DNA of 45,877 bases, taken from Bacteroidota bacterium. GTDB taxonomy: Bacteria > Bacteroidota > Bacteroidia > Chitinophagales > Saprospiraceae. The stretch spans positions 1 through 45,877 of the forward strand of contig CAUJDW010000095.1 of the NCBI GenBank assembly GCA_963169455.1, written 5' to 3'. The notes beneath the pieces are model-generated. The model made no database searches, was not told the origin of the DNA, and worked only from the letters and a program-made list of their open reading frames with translations. The first letter of the stretch is position 1; each line of letters opens with the position of its first letter. The translations under genes were made by a program, and so were the position numbers. This document shows, piece by piece, positions 6,643 to 14,520 of the stretch.

Positions 6643-8829
6643 ATGAAAAACGGGAACCTCAGCCATTGGGGTGAAACGCTATCCCGCCTGCTCCTTTATC
6701 CTGGAGACGACGAAGAGACTCTTTTGTCCAAGCAGGTTTGGTTCGGCATTGCCTGCCTTTCCTTTGTTCTCGGAGCCATTGCCCTGGTGGTATACTGGTG
6801 TTTGTCAATGGTTGTATTGGTGTTCCTGATGGCCGGCTTCTGCGCCTTTTTTCTGGCCAGCATACTGCTGTTCCTGCGGCTGCGGAAATACGTCGAGTGG
6901 TTTTTTGTCAGTTCGGAAGTATTCAAGATCCTGTTTTCCTTCGCGGCCGTCGTCATCACCGGCGGCATCCTGACTTCCGGAGGTTTCGTTTTCCTCGGCT
7001 TTGCGGGCATCTATTTCACCCTGTTTTTCCCCCGGCCGGAAAAGGCCCGTTCTCTGTTGTTGCTGTATCTGAGCGTGCTTTCGCTGGAGGCCTTGCTGCA
7101 GCCCTGGCTTCGCCCTCTGGTGGCGTTTTCCGCTACGGAAAACCTGGTGTTGTTTGTATTGTACTTCATGGCGTCGCTGTTGCCGCTTTATTTCTTCGTG
7201 CGCATTTTCTTCCGGGAGCGCATCCGGTTCCGGCAACAGGAGGCCGGGAAACTGCGGGCGCTGGATGCCGCCAGAAGCCGTTTTTTCACCAACATCTCCC
7301 ATGAATTCCGCACGCCATTGACGGTAATCCTGGGCATGGCCGATCAGATCCAGGAGGCGCCCGCCGCCATGCCCGGCGAGGCGGCCCTGCTGATCCGGCG
7401 CAACGGCAAAAAACTGCTGCGCCTGGTGGAGCAGTTGCTCGACCTGTCCAAACTGGAGGCCGGGGCGCTTCAGGCCCACTTCGTGCAGGCCGACGTGGTG
7501 ATGGAGCTGAAGTACCTGCTGGAGTCCTTCCACAGCCTGGCCGAAACGAAAGGCATCAGCCTGCATTTTTCCTGTCAACAGGAGGAGCTATGGATGGACA
7601 CCGACCCCGAAAAGCTGGAGCACCTGCTGGGCAACCTGCTGGACAACGCCATCAAGTACACGCCCGCCGGCGGAGCCGTTCAGTTGGCAGTTTCCAGTAG
7701 ACAGTTGGCAGTAGGGCCTTCGGCACTGTCAACTGCCAGCTGCCTGTTGCTGACTGTAACCGACACGGGCATCGGCATTCCCCCCGAGCACCTGGAGCGC
7801 ATCTTCGACCGCTATTACCGCGTGGGCGAATGGCCTACCGAAGGGGCCGGCATCGGGCTGGCGATGGCCCGGGAATACGCCCGACTGCTGGATGGCCATA
7901 TCGAAGTGGACAGCCGGCCGGGGGAAGGCAGCTCTTTCTCCGTTTTCCTGCCCGTGCGCAACAATGCCCCCCGGCGCACGCATTCCCTGAGCTCCCCAGC
8001 CCCGGACATCGGGCCGAAACCGACAGCGAAAACCACTTCGGAAAAAACCGCCCCCGCCTCCCGCCCCCGCCTGCTGATCATCGAAGACAATCCGGATGTG
8101 ATCCGTTACCTGCAGCTTTTTCTGGAAGAATCCTACGATCTGATCACCGCTTCCGATGGGGAAGAAGGCACGAACCTGGCCATTGCACGGGTGCCCGACA
8201 TCATTATCAGCGACATCATGATGCCGAAAAAGGACGGGCTGGAGGTTTGCCGGGCTTTAAAAGGGGATTTCCGCACCAACCACATCCCCATCATCCTGCT
8301 GACTGCCAAAACGGACGTGGATTCCCGGGTCAGCGGGCTGGAATGCGGCGCCGACGCCTACCTGGCCAAGCCTTTCCACCGGCGGGAACTTGAGGTGGAG
8401 CTCAGGAAGCTGATACAGCTCCGGGATACCCTGAGGCGAAAATACGGCAGCAGCCTGTCCGCGCCCCTGCCGGAAAGCAAACCCATCGGATTGGATGAAC
8501 GCTTCCTGTACGATGTGCGCCAATGCCTGGAAAAGCACTACCAGGACGAAGCATTCGGCATTAAGGCCCTGTGCGCTGTGATGAGCGTCAGCCGCACTCA
8601 GCTGCACCGCAAGCTGGCCGCCCTGACCGGCCGGCCCGCTTCTCATTTCATCCGCGCCTTCCGCCTGGAAAAGGCCCGCCAATTGCTGCAAACCACCCGT
8701 TTGGCCGTCAATGAGGTGGCCTATGCGGCGGGCTTTAAAGACCCTTATTATTTCTCCCGCGTTTTTTCCCGTGAATTCGGGGTATCGCCATCGGAAGCCA
8801 GGGAAGGGATAAGCGGGGGGACAGGTTAA
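6643..8829 (+). CDS. Hybrid sensor histidine kinase / response regulator with AraC-type DNA-binding output
   Basis: The 728-residue protein begins with a six-helix membrane region (about residues 33-190) and no obvious periplasmic sensor domain. A HisKA domain follows with phosphoacceptor His220 in 'FFTNISHEFRTPLTVIL', then a HATPase domain (N-box 'LLGNLLDNAIKYTP', G-box 'DTGIGI'). The receiver domain has its phosphoacceptor Asp524 in 'IIISDIMMPKKDG'. An AraC/XylS helix-turn-helix pair occupies about 620-728. The layout is that of one-protein two-component systems of Bacteroidota, except that the usual large periplasmic propeller sensor is absent. Between the N and G1 boxes lies a low-complexity segment encoded by repeated CAGTTGGCAGT DNA (7681-7735), apparently an in-frame insertion. 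The signal and target genes are unknown. Confidence 0.92.
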   Translation: MKNGNLSHWGETLSRLLLYPGDDEETLLSKQVWFGIACLSFVLGAIALVVYWCLSMVVLVFLMAGFCAFFLASILLFLRLRKYVEWFFVSSEVFKILFSFAAVVITGGILTSGGFVFLGFAGIYFTLFFPRPEKARSLLLLYLSVLSLEALLQPWLRPLVAFSATENLVLFVLYFMASLLPLYFFVRIFFRERIRFRQQEAGKLRALDAARSRFFTNISHEFRTPLTVILGMADQIQEAPAAMPGEAALLIRRNGKKLLRLVEQLLDLSKLEAGALQAHFVQADVVMELKYLLESFHSLAETKGISLHFSCQQEELWMDTDPEKLEHLLGNLLDNAIKYTPAGGAVQLAVSSRQLAVGPSALSTASCLLLTVTDTGIGIPPEHLERIFDRYYRVGEWPTEGAGIGLAMAREYARLLDGHIEVDSRPGEGSSFSVFLPVRNNAPRRTHSLSSPAPDIGPKPTAKTTSEKTAPASRPRLLIIEDNPDVIRYLQLFLEESYDLITASDGEEGTNLAIARVPDIIISDIMMPKKDGLEVCRALKGDFRTNHIPIILLTAKTDVDSRVSGLECGADAYLAKPFHRRELEVELRKLIQLRDTLRRKYGSSLSAPLPESKPIGLDERFLYDVRQCLEKHYQDEAFGIKALCAVMSVSRTQLHRKLAALTGRPASHFIRAFRLEKARQLLQTTRLAVNEVAYAAGFKDPYYFSRVFSREFGVSPSEAREGISGGTG
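7681..7745. repeat. CAGTTGGCAG repeat inserted in the kinase ATPase domain
   Basis: CAGTTGGCAG occurs at 7681-7690 and CAGTTGGCAGT at 7702-7712. ACTGTCAACTG, the inverse with one mismatch, lies at 7725-7735. The segment codes for 'SSRQLAVGPSALSTASC'-like low-complexity residues exactly where related kinases have a short beta-hairpin, and the frame is kept. Confidence 0.65.
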
Positions 8830-9006
8830 ATGGTTATATGGCCATATCGTTGGCTTAAGGAATGGTTTCTATGAGAGTCAGCCTGCCTGGAAACAATATG
8901 GCAATATGACAATATAGCCATGCAACAATAGTCCAAACCTTGGAACAATAGTCCTACCCCTTTGAGCAAAAGCCAGGCTACATTGACAACACTAAAAAAT
9001 GCCAAC
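8830..9006. repeat. Degenerate octanucleotide-type intergenic repeat
   Basis: Scattered copies of ttatatgg, ccatatcg, caatatgg, caatatga and caatatag (8831-8920) are visible between the kinase and the Kelch gene. They look like a decayed relative of the arrays at 1786 and 3898. A pair of 'aacaatagtcc' strings follows (about 8924-8954). I see no gene and no clear promoter here. Confidence 0.55.
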
Positions 9007-11163
9007 ATGAAACAACAGACAATGACAATTGCATTGCTGGCCGTTATGGCCACGCTGCTGTTCCGGGCTCCGGCAAGAGCTCAGGAAGAATGGGTTTATA
9101 AAGCCCCCATTCCCACGGGCAGGGCTTACGTGGCATGCAGCGTGCTGGACGGCAAAATTTACGTCATCGGCGGCGGTATTTCCCGCGCAACGGGAAGCGC
9201 CGCCGTAGAAATGTACGACCCGCAAACAGATACCTGGGATGTTACTATAGCCAGCCTGCCGGTTCCGCTCTTTGCGCCGGCTTCGGCAACGGCCAACGGG
9301 AAGATATACGTGATGGGAGGCAAGGCAAACTACTACTCCACTGAGGATTACGCCGCGGTTTATGAGTACGACCCGGCCCTGAATACCTGGTCGGAAAAGG
9401 CGGGCATGCCCAACGGCCGCTCTCACCTGACGGCCTGCGCCTTCGGCGGCTATATCTATGCAATAGGGGGTAGAATAGGCGACCACATCTCGGTAAAAAC
9501 AGTGGAAAGATATGATCCCCTGTCCGATACCTGGCTTACCATGGACAGCATGCACTATGCCCGGGCCAACATTCTGGCCCAGGTAGTTGGGGAGAAAATC
9601 TATGTCGTCGATGGCATTGGTGATGGCCCCTCCTCAGTGGAATCCTATGTTGCTGCGACGGACAGCTGGAAACTGGAGGACAACCCACCGCCGGCTGTCG
9701 GGTATTTCGGTTCGGCCACTTACGGGGGCAAGATTTACGTGTATGGCGGCATCAATAATACCTCTCCCACCGCCTCCCTGGATTTCTTCGAGTTTGAACC
9801 CGGCACGGGCCTTTGGGAAAATATAGGAACTATTCCCGAAAAAAAAGTGATGTGCGCCAATGCCGTTGTCGGCAACCGGCTTTACGCCATCACAGGGGCT
9901 TTGGATCCGTTTTTTATCCCCTCCCTGCCCGGCCCGGCGGCTACGACATCAGTGATCATGTATGAATTTGAACCCTCCGGCGAAGGCTGGGCTTACAAAA
10001 CGCCGGCCACGACGCCCAGGGCTTACAGTGTCAGTGGAGTAGTAGATGGGGAAATCTATGTCATTGGCGGGGCTTACTCCAAAACGGAGATCAGCGATGT
10101 TGTGGAAATGTATGACCCGGAAACAGATGCCTGGCAAAGCCGGCAGAGCCTTCCGGAACCGATCCATGGCGCAGCGGCGGGGGTGATCGGGGGAAAGATA
10201 TACGTGGCTGGCGGGCAAACCCAATATACTACTTTGGGGGTGTCAAAGAATACGCTCTACGTTTATGACCCGGCTATGGATAGCTGGGAACAAAAAGCCC
10301 CGATGCCGACCGCCAGGGGGTACCTTTCTGCAGCAGTGGTGAACGGCAGGCTTTACGCCATCGGCGGCACCACCGCCTGGCCCAACCGGACCGGCAAAGT
10401 TGAAATGTACGATCCGGTTACGGATACCTGGCAAACGAAAGCCCCCATGCCAACGGCTCGGTCGGGCTTCTGTGCAGAAGCCCTGAATGGGAAAATTTAT
10501 GTGATGGGAGGTGTAGATGCATCCGGATACAAGGATGTACTGGAAGTATATGACCCGGCTACCGATACCTGGATTGAGAAAATGGAGATGCCTCAAACCA
10601 GATCTATATTTGGTTCGGCTGTCGTCAATGATCTCTTGTATGCCTACGGAGGCGCCCTGGATGATATTACGCCGCTTCTGGATATCATTCAATACGGCCC
10701 GGAAACGGATAGCTGGACGGAAACGGATGATATGCCGGAAGGCAAGGCCGCTTTCACTTCCGCAGTGGTAGATAACTGTATCTATGGAATTGGAGGGGCG
10801 TTGTTTTCTTTTTTCACGGGTGCGCCGGGGGCCAAGGTGTCCGAAACGGTGCTGCAATATTGTCCTTCCGAAGTGAATGCGGCGGTTGAGCTCGGGAAAG
10901 CGCCTTATGTTTTACGCCAGAACCAGCCCAACCCCTTCAGCGGGCAGACGGCTATTTCCTATGAATTGCAACAATCAGGCCACGTCAGCCTCCGGGTGTT
11001 CAACCTCGCAGGCCGCGAAGTGGCCCGGCTGGTGGACGGCTTTCAGCCTGCGGGCGAGTATACCATTGAGTGGAATGCCGGGAAATTACCGGCCGGAATG
11101 TACCTGTATCAGTTGAGGGCGAATGGATTTATGGAAACGAAAAGGTGTGTGCTGCAGCAGTAA
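9007..11163 (+). CDS. Secreted double Kelch-propeller protein with T9SS C-terminal sorting domain
   Basis: From the ATG at 9007 the product is 718 residues with a signal peptide ending near 'FRAPARAQ'. About a dozen Kelch motifs follow ('DGKIYVIGG...VEMYDPQTDTW' type). Two blocks begin alike ('EEWVYKAPIPTGRAY' and 'EGWAYKTPATTPRAY'), suggesting two tandem six-bladed beta-propellers from an internal duplication. The last 80 residues are a type IX secretion sorting domain ('NQPNPFSGQTAISYEL' to 'LPAGMYLYQLRANG'). The protein is expected on the surface or outside the cell; Kelch propellers usually bind protein or glycan partners. An earlier start at 8962 would put 15 residues before the signal peptide and is disfavoured. 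Confidence 0.9.
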   Translation: MKQQTMTIALLAVMATLLFRAPARAQEEWVYKAPIPTGRAYVACSVLDGKIYVIGGGISRATGSAAVEMYDPQTDTWDVTIASLPVPLFAPASATANGKIYVMGGKANYYSTEDYAAVYEYDPALNTWSEKAGMPNGRSHLTACAFGGYIYAIGGRIGDHISVKTVERYDPLSDTWLTMDSMHYARANILAQVVGEKIYVVDGIGDGPSSVESYVAATDSWKLEDNPPPAVGYFGSATYGGKIYVYGGINNTSPTASLDFFEFEPGTGLWENIGTIPEKKVMCANAVVGNRLYAITGALDPFFIPSLPGPAATTSVIMYEFEPSGEGWAYKTPATTPRAYSVSGVVDGEIYVIGGAYSKTEISDVVEMYDPETDAWQSRQSLPEPIHGAAAGVIGGKIYVAGGQTQYTTLGVSKNTLYVYDPAMDSWEQKAPMPTARGYLSAAVVNGRLYAIGGTTAWPNRTGKVEMYDPVTDTWQTKAPMPTARSGFCAEALNGKIYVMGGVDASGYKDVLEVYDPATDTWIEKMEMPQTRSIFGSAVVNDLLYAYGGALDDITPLLDIIQYGPETDSWTETDDMPEGKAAFTSAVVDNCIYGIGGALFSFFTGAPGAKVSETVLQYCPSEVNAAVELGKAPYVLRQNQPNPFSGQTAISYELQQSGHVSLRVFNLAGREVARLVDGFQPAGEYTIEWNAGKLPAGMYLYQLRANGFMETKRCVLQQ

Positions 11164-11199
11164 TTCAAGTTTAATTTGATGGTGTCATTTTCGCTAACA

Positions 11200-11493
11200 G
11201 GAGCGCGGGCCTCTGGCCCGCGAAAAGAGGCTGTATGCTTTTCCATAAGCGCTTTCGCGGGCCGGTAGTGCTGCGGGTTGAAAATATATAAAAGTCGTTC
11301 GCGAGAGACTCCGTCTCGATGCGGAACAACGAGGGATTTGTCCTAACAAATCCGTCACTCGGATACCTTTGTTTTTCATCCCTCAAAGATAATTCTTAGG
11401 GAGTATTCAAGGTTTCCGACAGCTATGGGACGCAGTCCCTCACGGACGTTTATTTTTTGATTCTTGAGCCGCAGCACCAGAGGCCCGCGCTCC
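11200..11493. repeat. 294-bp non-coding element with perfect 17-bp terminal inverted repeats
   Basis: GGAGCGCGGGCCTCTGG at 11200-11216 is the exact inverse of 11477-11493. Between them lie further small palindromes (gagactccgtctc near 11310; gatttgtcctaacaaatc near 11335) and no credible gene. The element fills nearly all of the 344-base gap between the Kelch gene and the lipoprotein gene, ending 14 bases before the lipoprotein ATG. It is similar in form to a MITE, but no target-site duplication was established. Confidence 0.7.
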
Positions 11494-11507
11494 CAAAAAC
11501 CAAAACC

Positions 11508-12062
11508 ATGAAAACGCTGAGATTTTTGTTGATCCCCGCTCTGCTGCTCTTCGTTGCAGCTTGTGTAAAAGACGTGCCGGCCCCGCCTGGGGTGGCTGAT
11601 GGATCGGCCGCTATTGATGTACGGGCTAAGGAAAGCGTAACCTTGCCCATGAAGGTCTGGGTGGAGGAGAGTATCATCACAGGGGAAAGGAAGGATTGCG
11701 AATGCGATCCTCCCTGCCCCGGCCTTAGCATACCTGCCGGAGGGTGGATGCGCGGCCACGCTACCCATCTGGGGGAATTCAATGTAATGGAAAGCACCTG
11801 GGAACATGGAAGTTGCCATTTGGCTGGGAACAAAATCCTCATCACCGGCAGCCACGGCATCTGGGCCGGCGCCAATGGCGATCAGGCCTGGTGGGAAGGC
11901 GATTACGAAGTTTTCTTTACCGGCGGTTTTGCGGCTGACCTGGATATCGTAGGCGGCGCCGGGAAGTTTGAAGGCGCCTTCGGGAATGTGAAAGGATATT
12001 CCGACGGCTCAGGGGCTTACGGTTCAGGTTTTGCAGAAGGCTGGATCACGATTGTAAAGTAG
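11508..12062 (+). CDS. Small lipoprotein of unknown function
   Basis: From the ATG at 11508 the 184-residue product has a lipoprotein signal (LLLFVAAC) with Cys19 as the lipidation site. The mature part has a Cys-rich stretch ('KDCECDPPCPG') and a glycine-rich beta region ending 'GGAGKFEGAFGNVKGYSDG' and 'GSGFAEGWITI'. That end is reminiscent of small extracellular beta-barrel proteins (allene-oxide-cyclase-like), a weak resemblance only. Earlier starts in frame would place the signal peptide internally. The gene follows the inverted-repeat element closely, so its promoter may lie inside that element. Confidence 0.75.
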   Translation: MKTLRFLLIPALLLFVAACVKDVPAPPGVADGSAAIDVRAKESVTLPMKVWVEESIITGERKDCECDPPCPGLSIPAGGWMRGHATHLGEFNVMESTWEHGSCHLAGNKILITGSHGIWAGANGDQAWWEGDYEVFFTGGFAADLDIVGGAGKFEGAFGNVKGYSDGSGAYGSGFAEGWITIVK

Positions 12063-12104
12063 GGTAGCCTGATAACTCCAGAAAGCCGAATTCTATTTAT
12101 ATCT

Positions 12105-12159
12105 AAAACCTCCGGGGTTTTCAAAAACCCGGAGGTTTTTGAAAACCCCGGAGGTTTTT
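12105..12159. repeat. CCTCCGGGG palindrome cluster between convergent genes
   Basis: Three units are visible: aaaacctccggggtttt (12105-12121), aaaaacccggaggttttt (12123-12140) and aaaaccccggaggttttt (12142-12159). The first and third are inverse copies of each other, so several hairpins can form. The position between the lipoprotein and the marR-like gene, which converge, suggests a bidirectional terminator. Confidence 0.75.
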
Positions 12160-12209
12160 ACTTGCCACAGCCCGAAGGGAGGGGGATTTTTATTTCCTGA
12201 ACCATTCTC

Positions 12210-12812
12210 TCAGGCCTCCTCAAACTCCGGGCAATCCACCCTTAAGTCCTGGGGTTGCAGCGGCATTTTAAGCAGGCCACAGTAGTAGTGCTTTTTGTCC
12301 TTCCGGAAGAAACGGCACTTGAGGCAAGTGCGTTGTATGCTTATAAACCCCAGCTTTTGCAGGCTGGCGATCAGCTGCAGCAGTTCCCCGTAGAAGTTTT
12401 TTTTCCGCTCATCGCTCCATGCGCCGAAGGCCGGCAGCAGCCCGTTGGCGAAAGAGGCGGTTTCTTCCGCCAGTTTTTCGCCTTCAGCCGAAAGATGGAT
12501 GGAAAAGCTGCGGGTATCTCCCGGGTCCGTTTCCTTGCCGATCAGTTCTTTTTTCAGCAAAGTGCGCACCGCTTCGCTGATGGTCGGCTTGGACAGGCTG
12601 AATTCCCGGGCCAGATAAGAGACCTTGCACTTTTCCGCTGAGTGAAATTTCAGGAAGATCAGCAACTGTATCTGCAGGGGGCTCAGGCCGTGTTCCTTGC
12701 CCGCATTCCAGAGCGAAACCCGGAATACTTCGGCGATGCGTTCAAGGGCTACCACGATCTTGGCCTCGAGGCTGCCGGCCTGGGCCTGTGGGTCAAAGAC
12801 GGATCTTTCCAT
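12210..12812 (-). CDS. MarR-family transcriptional regulator with C-terminal four-cysteine tail
   Basis: The 200-residue protein has a MarR winged-helix core: recognition segment 'LAREFSLSKPTISEAVRTLL' at about 67-86 and wing 'ETDPGDTRSFSIHLSAEG'. Beyond the usual end (about residue 155) it carries an extra tail with Cys163, Cys166, Cys178 and Cys194 ('TCLKCRFF', 'YYCGLL', 'RVDCPEF'). The spacing would suit a metal or Fe-S site, but no ligand is proven. It is the last gene of a four-gene minus-strand operon, starting five bases after the rof-like stop. Autoregulation through the TTAG-n-CTAA palindromes ahead of the operon is an inference. Confidence 0.85.
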   Translation of the reverse strand: MERSVFDPQAQAGSLEAKIVVALERIAEVFRVSLWNAGKEHGLSPLQIQLLIFLKFHSAEKCKVSYLAREFSLSKPTISEAVRTLLKKELIGKETDPGDTRSFSIHLSAEGEKLAEETASFANGLLPAFGAWSDERKKNFYGELLQLIASLQKLGFISIQRTCLKCRFFRKDKKHYYCGLLKMPLQPQDLRVDCPEFEEA

Positions 12813-12817
12813 GCAGT

Positions 12818-13069
12818 TTAACAGCTTTTCGGTACCGGAACGCCATCCAGGCTGATGATGCGGTCCATGCGTATCTGCTCGCCGGAGGGCAGGAGGAGGA
12901 ATTCCTCGCCATCCTTCGTTTGGGTATCGCCCAGCCTTGTGTCAGTAGCAACAGTTTGCCCTTCGGCGCCCCAGTATTCGAGTCGCACGGTTTTTCCCTG
13001 CACGATGGCCGCCTCGATGCGGTCGTAGAAGCCGCAGTCGATGGGGATGTATTTTTCCGGAGGTAACAT
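12818..13069 (-). CDS. rof: Rof-like Rho-binding antiterminator
   Basis: From the ATG at 13069 the 83-residue product matches the Rof (YaeO) family in length and sequence: 'YIPIDCGFYDRIEAAIVQGK' near the N-terminus, then 'VRLEYWGAEG' and 'GEQIRMDRIISLDG'. Rof binds the Rho hexamer and blocks its RNA loading. An in-frame start at 13105 gives 12 extra residues that are atypical of the family. A TATCTTTA string (13074-13081, minus strand) just five bases before the ATG could belong to an internal promoter giving a nearly leaderless message. It sits between DUF2024 and marR in the operon. Confidence 0.78.
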   Translation of the reverse strand: MLPPEKYIPIDCGFYDRIEAAIVQGKTVRLEYWGAEGQTVATDTRLGDTQTKDGEEFLLLPSGEQIRMDRIISLDGVPVPKSC

Positions 13070-13144
13070 CAGGTAAAGATAAGGATTAGTTGGCGATCCT
13101 GGCAAAGGCGGCGGCGGAAAGGAGGGCGCCCCATTCCGCCCCTA

Positions 13145-13543
13145 TTACAACTCCGTTAGTAGAGCCCGCAGGCGCTCCTCATCCCAGCCCCGGAAGTTTG
13201 CGAAGCGATGCTGTTCGCTTCGGGCGCGGATGTGCAGGATGAGCTGGGTGCGGGTTGGAGCCGGGGGCAACTGCCGCGGAATGTCTTCCATTTCCAGGAT
13301 GTAATACCCATACCGGCTTATGCCGTCAAGTATGGCCGGCGAGGGCTCTTCGATGTGGCAGAACCGGCACTCCCTTGTGGAGAGCGTGCTGCTGCCCTCC
13401 CCGATGCTTTCCAGGTGCTGCCGGCCGAAGGCGATCACCTCGGCCTCACTGTGCCTGCCATTCGGCACTATGATGTCGAAGTGGGCAGTGTCGCCGTTGG
13501 ATTTTTTAACGTAGGAATCGAATACAGCTACTCTCATAGTCAT
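13145..13543 (-). CDS. DUF2024 family protein
   Basis: The 132-residue product begins 'MTMRVAVFDSYVKKSNGDTA' and shows the DUF2024 core: 'HFDIIVPNGRHSEAEVIAFG' and 'LSTRECRFCHIEEPS', with Cys-x2-Cys-His residues conserved in the family. About 35 residues after the core are extra ('ILHIRARSEQHRFANFRG'). The function of DUF2024 is unknown. The start at 13543 is chosen because the upstream protoglobin stop (TGA, 13547-13545) lies one base before this ATG, a translational-coupling arrangement. A start at 13567 would overlap the protoglobin gene by 23 bases. Confidence 0.82.
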   Translation of the reverse strand: MTMRVAVFDSYVKKSNGDTAHFDIIVPNGRHSEAEVIAFGRQHLESIGEGSSTLSTRECRFCHIEEPSPAILDGISRYGYYILEMEDIPRQLPPAPTRTQLILHIRARSEQHRFANFRGWDEERLRALLTEL

Positions 13544-13544
13544 A

Positions 13545-14126
13545 TCAGAACTGGCCTTCGTGAACATAGGGGTAACACCACAGAAGCGTACTTAAAGTGA
13601 CGGCTTTGAACCAGGCGTCGTGCATGGCGTCCACCTCCTCCCTGCTATGGCCTTTGTTGCCCAGGAAACCCCTGATGGTGGCCGTGATGGGGTAGATGAA
13701 GGCCGCCATGTAGCGAAAGTGGATGATGGGAACCGCCTGCACCCCATCGGTTTTGTTCTTTTTGGCGCTGTGGTGCCGCAGGGCGATCTCGTGCTGGTAG
13801 TCCAGCCAGGCCTGATCCCAGGGCCTGTGGCAGAGGTCAAGTATCCACTGGCCGAAGCGGGCCCGGACGGCGGCCAGGTATTCCGCGTTGGGCTCGCCAT
13901 GGTGCGTGAAATAGTGCAGCAGGTGGGCGTTGCCGCCTACGAAACCGTACCAGAGATCCAGGACGGCATCGGTTTGATCGCGCAGCACTTCCCCTGCCTT
14001 GCGCAGGTTGGCCTCGTCGGCCTCGCTCCAGAGCACCGTTTTTTTGAGCAGTTCCAGCTCCTGCAGGCTTACCGGCGACCGGGCCAGCCCGGCTTTTCCG
14101 TAATCGTAACCTTTAATTGTTGACAT
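13545..14126 (-). CDS. Protoglobin domain protein (single-domain heme sensor)
   Basis: The 193-residue protein is a stand-alone protoglobin. Family features are 'LLKKTVLWSEADEANLRKAG', 'LDLWYGFVGGNAHLLHYF', 'YLAAVRARFGQWILDL' and 'WLDYQHEIALRHH', where His118 is the likely proximal heme ligand. Protoglobins bind O2, CO or NO at heme. Here no signalling domain is attached, so it acts as a gas-binding protein, an enzyme or a partner. It is first in the operon with DUF2024, rof-like and marR-like genes. Near-perfect TTAG-n-CTAA palindromes lie 30 to 170 bases upstream of its ATG. Confidence 0.9.
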   Translation of the reverse strand: MSTIKGYDYGKAGLARSPVSLQELELLKKTVLWSEADEANLRKAGEVLRDQTDAVLDLWYGFVGGNAHLLHYFTHHGEPNAEYLAAVRARFGQWILDLCHRPWDQAWLDYQHEIALRHHSAKKNKTDGVQAVPIIHFRYMAAFIYPITATIRGFLGNKGHSREEVDAMHDAWFKAVTLSTLLWCYPYVHEGQF

Positions 14127-14277
14127 GGCCGTGTGTGTTTGGTTATGGAATTTGATTAGAAATACTAACTATTTTGCTTGGAGTTTTTTTACCCGCTTCG
14201 ATGCTGCCTGCCTCCTCCCCTCTGCTTTCGCAATGCAGAAAAGGTTGCTAATTCCGTTAGTGACGGGATAAAGATAG

Positions 14278-14294
14278 TTAGTTATTCTAACTAA
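14278..14294. promoter_or_regulatory. Candidate MarR-type operator
   Basis: A perfect inverted repeat, TTAGTTA and TAACTAA around TTC, is 17 bases long and embedded in AT-rich DNA. It is the best of three TTAG/CTAA palindromes upstream of the protoglobin operon. Binding by the operon's own MarR protein is inferred. Confidence 0.5.
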
Positions 14295-14512
14295 ATCAAA
14301 TTTTTTCCAAAAAATTCTTAGGGTTGTATCCAAAGCGCCTGCAAATGCGAAGCCTGCTCCGGCCAACAGTGAACTGCGGTGAAGCCCATAGAAGAGCAGG
14401 AGCAGGCTGTTTCCTGCCAGCCCGGTAAAATGGCCTGCACGCATCATCAGGCTGCCTGCAGGTTGAGTTTTCATGAACAAGCTGCGAAAGCCTGGGGTTT
14501 CTTTAAAAAAAT

Positions 14513-14520
14513 TATCTTTA
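14513..14520 (+). promoter_or_regulatory. Putative -7 box of the mrp operon
   Basis: TATCTTTA lies 26 bases before the mrpA ATG and differs from TAnnTTTG at one position. No clear -33 partner was found. Confidence 0.35.

Noticed and set aside
14169-14480. Minus-strand 103-codon frame upstream of the protoglobin gene
   Set aside because: It has no family resemblance, and it covers the palindromic operator candidates in a divergent promoter region.
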